A stretch of 64,000 nucleotides of DNA from Rhodothermales bacterium (GCA_028278205.1 JANQES010000143.1:1-64000); one strand, 5' to 3'. Positions 31,463 through 40,618 are shown, counted from the stretch's first letter. A program made the numbers and translations. Notes: generated from the letters alone by a model not told the origin.

Positions 31463-33514
31463 ATGATCAAGCCGTTCAAAATGATCGGCGGCGAGGTCGT
31501 CATGGCCAGCAGCGTCGTTTTGATCCTGCTGGTGATGGTCATCCCGCTGCCGACGTTTTTGCTCGACATGCTGCTGGCGACCAACATCACCATCAGCCTG
31601 GCGGTGCTGTTGACGGCGTTTTATGCCAACCGGCCCCTCGAATTCGCCATTTTTCCAGGGCTGCTGTTGATGACGACGCTCTTTCGCCTCTCGCTCAACG
31701 TGGCCTCGACGCGGCTGATCCTGAGTGATGCCGACGCGGGGGCGTTGATTTCGGCGTTTGGGGAATTTGTTGTTTCGGGCAATTACGTGGTCGGCACCAT
31801 CATTTTTCTGGTGCTGGTGATTATCAACTTCGTCGTCATCACCAAAGGCTCCGGGCGTATTGCCGAGGTGGGCGCGCGCTTCACGTTGGACGCCCTGCCC
31901 GGCAAGCAGATGGCTATCGACGCCGACCTCAACGCGGGGTTGATCGATGAGCATGAAGCCCGCAAGCGGCGGCAGGAGATCAGCCGCGAAGCCGACTTTT
32001 ACGGCGCGATGGACGGCGCCAGCAAGTTCGTCCGGGGCGATGCCATCGCGGGCCTGATCATCACCGCCATCAACATCGTCGGCGGGTTGATCATCGGCGT
32101 GGCGCAGAATGACATGGCGTTCGGCGACGCCGCCGGCACCTACACGCTCTTGTCCATCGGCGACGGGCTTGTCTCGCAGATCCCGGCGTTGTTGATCTCG
32201 ACGGCGGCGGGTATCATCGTGGCGCGGGCCAGCAGCGACGGCAATCTGGCGCAGGACGTCAAAGGGCAGTTGTTCAAAAAGCCCTCGCCGCTGCTCATCA
32301 CGAGCGCGTTCCTGGTGATTCTGGGATTGGTGCCCGGCCTGCCGGTGCTGCCGTTCTGGATGCTGGCCGGCGGGATGATGCTGCTGGGCAAAAACCGCAT
32401 CGACGCGCAGGGTAAAGAGGCCACCGAAGCCGCCCAACTCGAAGCCTCCAGGAAAGAACCTGAGAAAGAAGAGACACCCTCCGATCTGCTGCTGGTCGAT
32501 CCGCTCGAACTGGAAATCGGCTACGGGCTGATCTCCATCGTCGATCCGGGGCAGCAGGGCGATTTGTTGGAACGGGTGAAGATGCTTCGCCAGCAGCTTG
32601 CTATCGAACTGGGCATCGTCATTCCGCCCGTGCGCATCCGCGACAACGTGGCGCTGGGCGCCAACAAATACGTCATCAAGCTGCGCGGTAATCCGATTGG
32701 GGAAGGGGAGGTGCTGCCCGGCTACCACCTGGCGTTGCTCCTCGACGAAAGCGACGAAGCGCCGCACGGCATCCGCGTGCAGGATCCTACGTTCGGGCTG
32801 CCGGCGGTCTGGGTGGCCGAGCGTAACCTGCCCGACGTAGAGCGGCTGGGCCTGGCTGCCGTCGAAGCGCCCGCCGTCGTCACGACGCACTTGCTCGAAG
32901 CCTTGCGCAAGAACGCCCACCGCCTGCTCGACCGGCAGGAAGTCTCGAAACTCATCGACAAGGTGAAGGAGACGGCGCCGGCGCTCGTCGAAGAACTCGT
33001 GCCCAACGTCTTGCAGATCGGGGCGGTCCAGAAAGTTTTCAAGCGGCTTCTGGAAGAGCGCATCCCCATCCGCGACCTCGTTACCATCCTCGAAGCCCTG
33101 GCCGACCACGCGCCGTCGATCAAAAACACCGAGGTGCTCACCGAATATGCGCGGGCGGCGCTGGCCGCCACCATCACGCGGCAGTTTGCCGACGAAGACG
33201 GCACGGTGCGCGCCTTCGTGCTCGAACCCCTCTTGGAACAGCACTTGCTTGAACGAGCACGAGCAGGCGAACTCAACCCCAACACGTTGGGCCTGGAGCC
33301 GGAGCGGGCCGAAGCCTTCATCACCGAGGCCGACCGCCTGACCAAACGCTTGATCAGCGGCGGCTACGTGCCGGTAATGCTGACCTCGCCCGTGTTGCGC
33401 CCGACGGTGTTCAGCTTCCTCGCCCCGATGCTCACCGACGTCGCCGTGCTCTCCTACAACGATCTGCGCCCCGACGCCGCCGTCGAAGTCGTCGATCAAT
33501 TAAAACTCACATAA
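31463..33514 (+). CDS. flhA: Flagellar export apparatus protein FlhA
   Basis: 683 residues. FlhA forms the nonameric ring that receives substrates and chaperones at the export gate. The N-terminal half has about eight membrane helices. It contains the FHIPEP-type segment MTTLFRLSLNVASTRLILSD and the conserved cytoplasmic loop RIAEVGARFTLDALPGKQMA with IDADLNAGLID. The C-terminal half is the four-subdomain cytoplasmic part (YGLISIVDPGQQGDLLERVK, AERNLPDVERLGLAAVEAPA, IPIRDLVTILEALADHAPSI). The frame is open to 31337 but that part translates a repeat, so MIKPFKMIGG at 31463 is chosen. Confidence 0.95.
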   Translation: MIKPFKMIGGEVVMASSVVLILLVMVIPLPTFLLDMLLATNITISLAVLLTAFYANRPLEFAIFPGLLLMTTLFRLSLNVASTRLILSDADAGALISAFGEFVVSGNYVVGTIIFLVLVIINFVVITKGSGRIAEVGARFTLDALPGKQMAIDADLNAGLIDEHEARKRRQEISREADFYGAMDGASKFVRGDAIAGLIITAINIVGGLIIGVAQNDMAFGDAAGTYTLLSIGDGLVSQIPALLISTAAGIIVARASSDGNLAQDVKGQLFKKPSPLLITSAFLVILGLVPGLPVLPFWMLAGGMMLLGKNRIDAQGKEATEAAQLEASRKEPEKEETPSDLLLVDPLELEIGYGLISIVDPGQQGDLLERVKMLRQQLAIELGIVIPPVRIRDNVALGANKYVIKLRGNPIGEGEVLPGYHLALLLDESDEAPHGIRVQDPTFGLPAVWVAERNLPDVERLGLAAVEAPAVVTTHLLEALRKNAHRLLDRQEVSKLIDKVKETAPALVEELVPNVLQIGAVQKVFKRLLEERIPIRDLVTILEALADHAPSIKNTEVLTEYARAALAATITRQFADEDGTVRAFVLEPLLEQHLLERARAGELNPNTLGLEPERAEAFITEADRLTKRLISGGYVPVMLTSPVLRPTVFSFLAPMLTDVAVLSYNDLRPDAAVEVVDQLKLT

Positions 33515-33536
33515 AAATTCGGGAACCGAATTTTTA
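33512..33536. terminator. Compact 11-bp hairpin at the flhA stop
   Basis: TAAAAATTCGG and CCGAATTTTTA form a perfect 11-bp stem with a GAA loop. It starts at the flhA stop codon and ends two bases before the flhF ATG at 33539, so it covers the flhF ribosome-binding region. It could control flhF translation rather than end transcription. Confidence 0.5.
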
Positions 33537-33538
33537 AT

Positions 33539-34918
33539 ATGAAAATCCAGACGATAACCGGGTCTAGCATTCACGCTGCGTTAGCGGAGGCGCGTCGCCT
33601 GTTGGGCGACGATGTGGTGCTGCTGGAGTCGGTGCCGCCATCGGGATCAGAGCCGGCGCGCATCACTGTTATGATTGATGAGACGGCAGCGCAGGCGGCT
33701 CCTGCGCCGGCTCCTGTGGCGCCGCCGGTGGTCGAAGAACCGACTCCGTTAGTGCCTGCCGGTTACGGCTACGGCGCCGCAAAACGACGCCGCGCATCGG
33801 ATGTTGCTTCGGAAGAAAATGCCCGGCTTCTCGAAAGTTTTTCCACGGCAGGGGATGGATCTGTCCAGGCGCTTCCGGCCTCGGCGATCCTCCATGATGG
33901 CCCGCATCGCACAGACGACACGCCGTCTCGGCAACCTTACCCCACCGGGAAGCCTGGGCGCGGGCGTCTATTCCCCGATGACGGAGAAGCGGTGCGGCCA
34001 TCTTCCCCGCTCCCGGCGCACGCCGCCACGTCGCGTCTCGAAGAACTCCTCGAAGCCCAACTCAAGCTGCTCCACAACCGCCTCGACGCCATGGAACGCC
34101 GCCTCGACGGGGCCGTCGTCGGCGCGTCGCAGCGATGGGTGGCGCATCCGCTTTTTGCGGCGCTCTTGGGGCAAGGCCTCCGCCCGGCCACCGTCGCCTC
34201 GCTCTTCGAAAGCCTGATCGAGAAAGGCCACGATCCGAACACCGACGTCGAAAAACTCAAGTGGGTGTTAGGCCACGAAGTGCGCAGCCGCATCGCGATG
34301 CCGGCCTCGCGCCAGAGCGCGGCCACGCAGGTCTTCATCGGTCCCAGCGGCGCCGGTAAAACGTCGCTGGCGCTCAAGCTGACGACCCATCCCAACTTCT
34401 TCGCCCGGCGCAACCCGACGGTCATTGTCATCGCGCCGGAGGATACCGAGGGCGTGCCCTACCAGAACCCGGTCGATCTCTACCGCCGGTTCGGCATCCC
34501 CGTGCAGAGTGTGACGACCGAGGAAGAGATGGAGCAGGCGCTGGGCCGGTTGGCTTCGTTCGATCAGGTGTTGATCGATACGCCGCCGATCCCGGCGCAC
34601 GAGGGGCAAGCGCGCAAGACGCTGCTTCGCATCCGTCGCATGGTCGATGGGTTGATGCCGCTGGAGGTGCAGTTTGTGCTTAACGCCACGCGCACGCTCG
34701 AAGGCTTCGAAGCGGATTATTTCAAACGCTTGCCGCTTCAGCCCGGCACCGTAGCATTGACGCACCTGGACGAGATCGCCGGCTGGGGCCGCATCGCCGA
34801 CTGGCTGATCCGCCTTCAGCTTCCGGTTCGCTTCGTCTCGATGGGGCCGAAGACCCCGGATGACCTGACGGCCTTCTCGCCGACCTGGTTTGTTGAGAGA
34901 ATGATGGAGTTGGGGTGA
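33539..34918 (+). CDS. flhF: Flagellar SRP-like GTPase FlhF
   Basis: 459 residues. FlhF places and numbers flagella. The N-terminal B part begins MKIQTITGSSIHAALAEARR; residues about 55-165 are Pro/Ala-rich. The helical N domain leads to the GTPase: P-loop GPSGAGKTS at 268-276, a VIVIAPED strand, DQVLIDTPPIP for the G3 box and TVALTHLDE in place of the usual TKLDE box. The last motif has His for Lys, a mild departure that could lower GTP affinity. The minD-like flhG follows, as is usual. The start lies right behind the compact hairpin. Confidence 0.92.
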   Translation: MKIQTITGSSIHAALAEARRLLGDDVVLLESVPPSGSEPARITVMIDETAAQAAPAPAPVAPPVVEEPTPLVPAGYGYGAAKRRRASDVASEENARLLESFSTAGDGSVQALPASAILHDGPHRTDDTPSRQPYPTGKPGRGRLFPDDGEAVRPSSPLPAHAATSRLEELLEAQLKLLHNRLDAMERRLDGAVVGASQRWVAHPLFAALLGQGLRPATVASLFESLIEKGHDPNTDVEKLKWVLGHEVRSRIAMPASRQSAATQVFIGPSGAGKTSLALKLTTHPNFFARRNPTVIVIAPEDTEGVPYQNPVDLYRRFGIPVQSVTTEEEMEQALGRLASFDQVLIDTPPIPAHEGQARKTLLRIRRMVDGLMPLEVQFVLNATRTLEGFEADYFKRLPLQPGTVALTHLDEIAGWGRIADWLIRLQLPVRFVSMGPKTPDDLTAFSPTWFVERMMELG

Positions 34919-34973
34919 TGATGAATACCTCAGAGAAAGACTTGATCGCTGTGCCGTTTATAAAAGCTTCATT

Positions 34974-35043
34974 GGTCATGAGTCACGAGTCATGGGTCAT
35001 GAGTTTTTGATCCCACCCATGACTCATGACCCGTGACCCATGA
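34974..35043. repeat. Heptad hairpin, GGTCATG family, copy 3 (flhF-flhG)
   Basis: The left arm GGTCATGAGTCACGAGTCAT and a further GGGTCATGAG unit face CCATGACTCATGACCCGTGA. The loop is TTTTTGATCCCAC. It ends 14 bases before the flhG ATG. Confidence 0.9.
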
Positions 35044-35056
35044 TCCCCGTAAAACC

Positions 35057-35830
35057 ATGAAACATACCTCGACCATCGTAACCGTAGCCAGTGGCAAAGG
35101 CGGTGTTGGCAAGAGCGTCTTCGCCGTCAACCTGTCCGAGACGCTGGCACGCGACGGCCACCGGGTCGCGCTTATCGATGCCGACTTTGGGCAGGGCGCC
35201 TGTGCGCTGTTGCTCAACGAAACGCCCCAGACCAGCGTGCTGGACGTGGCGCTGCACACGGCGCGTGCCGAGCAGGTCTTTCACGAGACCACCGCCGGTG
35301 TTACGCTCGTGCAGGGTGTGGCCGATCCGCGCCAGCTCGACGGCCACGAAGCCGCGCTCTACGCGGCCCTCGACGAGGTGCTTCGCCGCCTGCGCGCAAC
35401 CCACGAGTTCATCTTCATCGACGCCCCCGCAGGCGTCGGCGAGCCGGTACGCTGGGCTTTCGACCGCGCCGACCTCGGCCTGATCACGCTCGTGGGCGAA
35501 CCCACCGCTATCGCCGACGCCTACCGTCTGGCCAAGCTCGTCTGGCACGCCGAACCGGCCTACCCCATGGCGGTAGCCGTCAACTTTACCGACACCGAAG
35601 ACGAGGCGCGCAGCGTAGCCTTTCGCTTCGGGAAGATCACCGAACGGTTTGTGCAGCGGGTGCCGGCTTACCTGGGCTGGGTGCCGTTTTCGGCGCACGT
35701 CCGGCGTTCGGTGGCCGAGCAGCGTCCCGCCGTCCGCACGGCCGGGCCGGTGCGCACCGCCTTCGATCAATTGGCCGCCGTGCTGGTGCGCGGCCAGACC
35801 CCCGTGGGCGAGGCCGAGGGCGCGGTGTGA
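35057..35830 (+). CDS. flhG: Flagellum number regulator FlhG (FleN/YlxH, MinD-like ATPase)
   Basis: 257 residues. FlhG is a ParA/MinD-type ATPase that works with FlhF to limit flagellar number. The deviant Walker A box is VASGKGGVGKS (10-20), a switch I-like Asp follows in ALIDADFGQG, and EFIFIDAPAGVGEP is Walker B. The amphipathic C-terminal membrane-targeting helix of MinD is not obvious. ATG 35057 follows AAAACC, the same leader as cheB; the longer frame from 35033 starts in repeat sequence. A conserved partner of flhF upstream and fliA downstream, it closes the export-gate operon. Confidence 0.92.
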   Translation: MKHTSTIVTVASGKGGVGKSVFAVNLSETLARDGHRVALIDADFGQGACALLLNETPQTSVLDVALHTARAEQVFHETTAGVTLVQGVADPRQLDGHEAALYAALDEVLRRLRATHEFIFIDAPAGVGEPVRWAFDRADLGLITLVGEPTAIADAYRLAKLVWHAEPAYPMAVAVNFTDTEDEARSVAFRFGKITERFVQRVPAYLGWVPFSAHVRRSVAEQRPAVRTAGPVRTAFDQLAAVLVRGQTPVGEAEGAV

Positions 35831-35831
35831 T

Positions 35832-35917
35832 AGTGTTTGAGTGTTAAAGTGTTTTAGTGTTTTAGTTCTCTTGAAATTGACCAACTAAAACACCAAAACA
35901 CTCAAACACCAGAACAC
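35832..35917. repeat. Octad hairpin, GTGTTTTA family, copy 2 (after flhG)
   Basis: The left arm reads AGTGTTTGAGTGTTAAAGTG and GTTTTAG units. The loop is TTCTCTTGAAATTGACCA and the right arm is ACTAAAACACCAAAACACTC. The loop is close to that of the copy at 58137. Confidence 0.9.
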
Positions 35918-35930
35918 CCCCAGAGCGCCC

Positions 35931-35947
35931 TGGCATACATCTTGTAT
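35931..35947 (+). promoter_or_regulatory. -24/-12-like element upstream of the small membrane protein and fliA
   Basis: TGGCAT, five bases (ACATC), TTGTAT. GG at 35932-35933 and GT at 35944-35945 are ten bases apart, the sigma-54 spacing. It stands 44 bases before ATG 35991, just after the octad hairpin. Confidence 0.45.
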
Positions 35948-35990
35948 CCGTTGATAACAGCTTCATCATCATCATCAAGAACCACCCACC

Positions 35991-36260
35991 ATGCGAGCGC
36001 TTGTTTTTCATTTTAGCAGCCTGGTCGGCTTGCTCGTTTTGCTCAACCAGTTATGGGGCACCGCCGAGATCGAGCGGACCGTCTTCACCGCGTTTGCGGC
36101 GGGGCTGGTCATGTACACCGTGCTGGTGATTGGCTTTGCGGTGGCGCGTCGGATCATGGCCGCCACACCCCCGGCAGACGAAGCCGCCGAGGCCGGCACA
36201 GACGAAACAAACGCTGACGAACTGATCCCACTAAACCGGGCCAAAGCGCCCACCGCGTAA
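35991..36260 (+). CDS. Small two-helix membrane protein upstream of fliA
   Basis: 89 residues, not recognised. Two hydrophobic stretches (FSSLVGLLVLLNQLWG at about 8-23 and TAFAAGLVMYTVLVIGFAVA at about 33-52) suggest an inner-membrane hairpin with a short polar loop. An acidic cytoplasmic tail of 35 residues ends in LNRAKAPTA. It sits between flhG and fliA with a promoter-like element upstream and 40 bases before fliA. The position invites a role in flagellar assembly or in control of FliA, but nothing in the sequence proves it. No homologous family is recalled. Confidence 0.7.
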   Translation: MRALVFHFSSLVGLLVLLNQLWGTAEIERTVFTAFAAGLVMYTVLVIGFAVARRIMAATPPADEAAEAGTDETNADELIPLNRAKAPTA

Positions 36261-36300
36261 CCGCAGGGGCCGCCCCTGACGACGTTAATCCTGTGTAGTT

Positions 36301-37056
<756 letters not shown>

Positions 37057-37071
37057 GGTTCGGCTGTGCCT

Positions 37072-37240
37072 CACGTCATGGGCTCACTTTGTTCGCGTCA
37101 TTGGTTCGGCTGCGCCTCACGTCAATAGCGCCTTCGGCGCGTCATTTATTGTCATTGGGTGAACAAGACAATGAATGACAACAAATGACGCGAGCGCAGC
37201 GAGCATAATGACTACAAATGACAGCGAGCCGAAGGCGATC
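37072..37240. repeat. GTCATTG-type composite repeat, copy 1 (fliA-flgF)
   Basis: Seven-base GTCATTG/GTCATTT steps alternate with small palindromes (GCGCCTTCGGCGC at about 37131-37143). The centre pairs ATTGTCATTGGGTGAACAAG with CAATGAATGACAACAAATGA. Another copy at 56276-56440 shares the central segment. With the short gap after it, it fills most of the 325-base space between fliA and flgF. Confidence 0.75.
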
Positions 37241-37332
37241 CCCCGGTAATATCTGCCGGGCTTATCCGGAAAATTGTGCCCGGATGAACCCTTCGCTCTA
37301 GCCTGGCGCGCACTGGGGCAGTATTCCCGCTT

Positions 37333-37350
37333 TGGCAGATCCTTTGTACT
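37333..37350 (+). promoter_or_regulatory. -24/-12-like element upstream of flgF
   Basis: TGGCAG, five bases (ATCCT), TTGTACT. GG at 37334-37335 and GT at 37346-37347 keep the ten-base spacing. It is 34 bases before the flgF ATG, an ordinary promoter distance, with no repeat between. This is the best-placed of the five similar elements. Confidence 0.5.
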
Positions 37351-37381
37351 GGTACGGGCTGGACTAACCTACTCCAGACCG

Positions 37382-38104
37382 ATGCTACTACGCCTACAGA
37401 ACAGCCTCTCCTCGATGCGCCAGATGATCCAGGAGCAGGAACGCGTCGCCAACAACCTCGCCAACGTCAACACCGTCGGCTACAAACGCGACCGGACCTT
37501 CACCGAGGCGCTCGACGAATACCTCGACGACGAAGGGGCGCCGCGCAGTGAACGCCTCACCGCGCAGTGGGCCGACGCCGCGCAAGGACCCCTCGAATCG
37601 ACGGGCAACCCGCTCGACGTGGCCATCGACGGCGACGGCTTCTTCGCCTTCACCGATGATGAGACGGGCGATACCGTCTACGCGCGCGCCGGGCGCTTCA
37701 CCCTCGACGCCGAAGGCACCCTCCGCGACCTCGCCGGGCGATCCGTCGAAGGCGACGGCGGGCCGATCCAGCTTCCGCCTTCGGGCGGCGCCATTTCCAT
37801 CAGCCGCACCGGCGAGATCACCGTCGATGGGCAGGCCGTCGGCACGCTCAGCGTGGTGACGTTCGAAAACCCGATGCAACTGCGCCGCCTCGACGGCGCC
37901 GCCTTCGACGCCGCCGGGATGGAGCCGGAGCCGGTCGACAATCCCACCGTCATGCAAGGCTTCGTCGAAGCCAGCAACGTCGACGCCGTCCGCGAGATGG
38001 CCGACATGATCGCCTACTACCGGCAGTTCGAGTCGCAGCAGAAGATGCTCCAGACCACCGACCAGATCCTCGGCGCGGTCACGCGGGATTTGGGGAAATT
38101 CTAA
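37382..38104 (+). CDS. flgF: Flagellar basal-body rod protein FlgF
   Basis: 240 residues. FlgF is a proximal rod protein. It has the family N-terminus (MLLRLQNSLSSMRQMIQEQE, RVANNLANVNTVGYKRDRTF), a middle domain (GNPLDVAIDGDGFFAFTDDE) and the C-terminal pair helix (VMQGFVEASNVDAVREMADM, IAYYRQFESQQKMLQTTDQI). It is shorter than FlgG and differs in the start, which supports the FlgF call over a second FlgG. The frame is open upstream to 37274, but ATG 37382 is the conserved start and the promoter-like element lies in that extension. Confidence 0.9.
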   Translation: MLLRLQNSLSSMRQMIQEQERVANNLANVNTVGYKRDRTFTEALDEYLDDEGAPRSERLTAQWADAAQGPLESTGNPLDVAIDGDGFFAFTDDETGDTVYARAGRFTLDAEGTLRDLAGRSVEGDGGPIQLPPSGGAISISRTGEITVDGQAVGTLSVVTFENPMQLRRLDGAAFDAAGMEPEPVDNPTVMQGFVEASNVDAVREMADMIAYYRQFESQQKMLQTTDQILGAVTRDLGKF

Positions 38105-38154
38105 GGGGGTGGGAGAGAGTATGCAGCGTTTTGCTCTTTAGCACACAAGATATC

Positions 38155-38228
38155 GGTCATGGGTCACTGGTCATGGGTCATGAGTGTCTCATCAAGAACC
38201 CATGACTCATGACCCATGACTCATGACC
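38155..38228. repeat. Heptad hairpin, GGTCATG family, copy 4 (flgF-flgG)
   Basis: The left arm GGTCATGGGTCACTGGTCAT continues with GGGTCATGAG. The loop is TGTCTCATCAAGAA. The right arm CCCATGACTCATGACCCATG ends 20 bases before the flgG ATG. The arms contain one GGTCACT-type unit, a possible bridge between two families. Confidence 0.9.
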
Positions 38229-38248
38229 ACTAACTAACCGAAACCACT

Positions 38249-39037
38249 ATGCTTCGCGCCTTACGCACCGCTTCCCTCGGCATGACCACCCAACAATCGG
38301 GCGTCGATAACATTGCCAACAACCTCGCCAATGCCAACACGACCGGCTACAAGCGGTCGACGGTGGTTTTTCAGGATTTGCTCTATCAGAACGTGCAGGC
38401 AGCCGGGCAGGGCGAGGCCGGCGGCGGCGCGCAGCCGGCGACGCTTCAGATGGGCCACGGCGCTGCGGCCATCGCCACGGTGCGCAACTTTACACAGGGC
38501 GGCCTCACCGAAACCGGCAACCCGCTCGATTTTGCCGTCAACGGCGAGGGCTTTTTTCAGATTAACCGCCCCGACGGCACGATTGCCTACACCCGCGACG
38601 GCACCTTCACACTCAGCGGCGACGGCGCGGTGGTGACGCAGACGGGCCTGAGCCTCGAACCCGACGTCAGCATCCCCGCTGAGGCCGTCGAGATCCACGT
38701 CAGCCAGGACGGCGTCGTCTCGGTGCGCTTGCAGGGTGAGCCGGAGATGTCTGAGATCGGCCAGCTCGAACTGGCGCAGTTTCCCAATCCGGGCGGCCTG
38801 ATTCCGATCGGCGGCAATCTCTTCGAACAATCCGAAGCCAGCGGCGAGCCGACCATCGGCACGCCGGGGCAGGAGGGCATCGGCCTGATCCGCCAGGGCT
38901 TCCTCGAAACGTCGAACGTGGACGTGGTCAAGGAGATGGTAGACCTGATCGCCGCGCAGCGCGCCTACGAGATCAACTCGAAGATGGTCACCACCAGCGA
39001 AGACATGCTTCAGATCGCCAATAACCTGAAGCGATAG
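38249..39037 (+). CDS. flgG: Flagellar basal-body distal rod protein FlgG
   Basis: 262 residues, the usual length. FlgG makes the distal rod that passes the P and L rings. The start is MLRALRTASLGMTTQQSGVD, NIANNLANANTTGYKRSTVV. The centre has GNPLDFAVNGEGFFQINRPD. The end is LIRQGFLETSNVDVVKEMVD, LIAAQRAYEINSKMVTTSED and MLQIANNLKR. All parts are conserved. It precedes flgA, flgH and flgI, the ring genes, as in many flagellar gene clusters. The start is clear because the conserved MLRAL opening is at ATG 38249 just after the repeat hairpin. Confidence 0.95.
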   Translation: MLRALRTASLGMTTQQSGVDNIANNLANANTTGYKRSTVVFQDLLYQNVQAAGQGEAGGGAQPATLQMGHGAAAIATVRNFTQGGLTETGNPLDFAVNGEGFFQINRPDGTIAYTRDGTFTLSGDGAVVTQTGLSLEPDVSIPAEAVEIHVSQDGVVSVRLQGEPEMSEIGQLELAQFPNPGGLIPIGGNLFEQSEASGEPTIGTPGQEGIGLIRQGFLETSNVDVVKEMVDLIAAQRAYEINSKMVTTSEDMLQIANNLKR

Positions 39038-39102
39038 AGGGTTGCTGTTGAGTCATGAATCAGGGCACTGACATAGGCGGACGCCATTCTCGGTTTGGGA
39101 GT

Positions 39103-39897
39103 ATGGGAGTATTCCGATTTTGGATTTTAGATTTTGGGTTTTGGATTGGTTACTTGCAAGAAATCAATCCAAAATCCAAAATCCAAAATCTAAAATCGGT
39201 CAGCCTTCTCCTTTTAACACTCCTGATGCCGGCATCAGCATTTGCCCAGAGCGAAGGGCGCGTGCTTGCGCTGGCCGAAGCGGCGTTGCAGGAGCGGTAT
39301 CCCGGCGATGCATACCGGCTCCGCGTCCGGGTGAAGCGCGTCGAAGGGACGTTCGACGACGAGGGCGGATTGCGATTGGACTTTCCGGCTCAGGACAGGC
39401 TGCCGCGCGGCACCACGCAGGTGAAGCTGTATGCCGGCAGCGACGCGGAAGGCTGGACGAAGGCTGGGTGGGCCTTGCTCTACATCGCCCGCTACGACTC
39501 TGTAGTGATAGCCCGCGCCGCGTTGCGCTCGGGCGATGAAGTGACGCCCGGCGACGTGAGCTTCGCCTGGATGGAGACGACGACGATCCGGGGCTCGCTG
39601 TTGCAACCGGGGGCGTGGCGCGCTCTCAGCCGGGACGATGCGGTGTTCGCCGCTCGCGCTATCGGCGAAGGCCGGATCATCCGCCACGATGCTGTGCGCC
39701 CGGCCTATGCCGCCGAAACGGGCGCGACCGTGATGATGCGCTTCGAACGCGGCGGCCTTCACCTGAACCTCGCCTGCAAAGCCCGCGAAACAGGCCACGT
39801 CAACGATGAGATTCGCCTGTATTCGACGGACACAGGAAAAACGTATCGGGCTCGGCTTACTGCGCCGGGCGCCGCCACCTGGATTGAAACCCTATAA
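39103..39897 (+). CDS. flgA: P-ring assembly chaperone FlgA, with a repeat hairpin in its leader
   Basis: About 264 residues from ATG 39103. FlgA is a periplasmic chaperone for FlgI. The SAF-like C-terminal part is visible (VVIARAALRSGDEVTPGDVS, then SRDDAVFAARAIGEGRIIRH, and VNDEIRLYSTDTGKTYRARL at the end). A secretion signal reads SVSLLLLTLLMPASAFAQ. Residues before it (FRFWILDFGFWIGY, then NPKSKIQNLKS) are the direct translation of a TTTTGGA heptad hairpin at 39114-39199. No start codon lies between hairpin and signal, so the repeat is part of the coding leader unless a non-standard start is used. The first in-frame ATG is 39055. Confidence 0.85.
   Translation: MGVFRFWILDFGFWIGYLQEINPKSKIQNLKSVSLLLLTLLMPASAFAQSEGRVLALAEAALQERYPGDAYRLRVRVKRVEGTFDDEGGLRLDFPAQDRLPRGTTQVKLYAGSDAEGWTKAGWALLYIARYDSVVIARAALRSGDEVTPGDVSFAWMETTTIRGSLLQPGAWRALSRDDAVFAARAIGEGRIIRHDAVRPAYAAETGATVMMRFERGGLHLNLACKARETGHVNDEIRLYSTDTGKTYRARLTAPGAATWIETL
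39114..39199. repeat. Heptad hairpin, TTTTGGA family, copy 2, inside the flgA reading frame
   Basis: The 35-base arm at 39114-39148 matches the reverse complement of 39165-39199 with three differences, all transitions. Steps are seven bases (ATTTTGG, ATTTTAG, ATTTTGG, GTTTTGG). It carries no stop in the flgA frame. Confidence 0.95.
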
Positions 39898-39914
39898 AGA
39901 CCGTGCAGAGGACC

Positions 39915-40565
39915 ATGAGACCAACCCTTTCGATTTCTATCAGCCCGTTTTTGCTTTTCGCCACGTTGCTCTTGACGCTGTTGATCCTGGCCGGCAGGCC
40001 GGTTTTCGGCCAGTCGCTCTACGCCGACAGGGCGCCGTCGCTCTACGCCGATCCGAAAGCCCATCAGCCGGGCGACATGATTACCATCGTGCTGGCTGAA
40101 CGGACGGCAGCCCAGCGCGAGAGCGAATATGACAACAGCGCCAGTTCCAGCATCGGCGGCTCGGCCACCACCGACGGCGGCTCGCTCTCCGGCCAGTTCG
40201 CCCTCGACGCCAGCTTCAACAACGCCACCAGCCATCGCAACCAGACCGTCCAGAGCGACTTGCTTCAGGGCACCGTCACGGCCACCGTCGTCGGCGTCGA
40301 TTCGACGGGCAATCTGATGATTAAGGGCGAGCGCAAGCTCAACGTCAACGGGGTCACGCATTTGATGAAAGTTTCGGGCCGGGTGCGTCCGTTTGACATC
40401 CGCAACAACAACACCATCCTGTCTTACCAGATCGCCGATGCCTTCATCGAGTACCGGCGTGACGGCAAATTCCGCAAGAAGCTCATCAAGCCCGGCACCT
40501 TCGCCAAAATCGGCGGCCTCGCCGTACTGGTCGGGGCGTTGATCTTTGGAGCGTCGTCGCAATGA
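39915..40565 (+). CDS. flgH: Flagellar L-ring protein FlgH
   Basis: 216 residues from ATG 39915. FlgH forms the outer-membrane ring around the rod. The signal segment is FLLFATLLLTLLILAGRPVF, then the FlgH body: AHQPGDMITIVLAERTAAQR, a Ser/Gly-rich stretch, QSDLLQGTVTATVVGVDSTG, NLMIKGERKLNVNGVTHLMK, GRVRPFDIRNNNTILSYQIA. Most FlgH proteins are lipoproteins with a lipobox Cys; here LAGRPVFGQS has no Cys, so lipid modification is unlikely. An AGAGGA box precedes the ATG. The gene ends overlapping a possible flgI ATG. Confidence 0.92.
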   Translation: MRPTLSISISPFLLFATLLLTLLILAGRPVFGQSLYADRAPSLYADPKAHQPGDMITIVLAERTAAQRESEYDNSASSSIGGSATTDGGSLSGQFALDASFNNATSHRNQTVQSDLLQGTVTATVVGVDSTGNLMIKGERKLNVNGVTHLMKVSGRVRPFDIRNNNTILSYQIADAFIEYRRDGKFRKKLIKPGTFAKIGGLAVLVGALIFGASSQ

Positions 40566-40618
40566 TGAAGAGAAGCACTATGTCCTATATCAGTTTTATA
40601 AGCCGGAAAGAAGAGTCA

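Noticed and set aside
31349..33499. Reverse-strand ORF of 716 codons opposite flhA
   Set aside because: Antisense shadow of flhA; the sequence is rich in Gln, His and Arg and shows no family motif.
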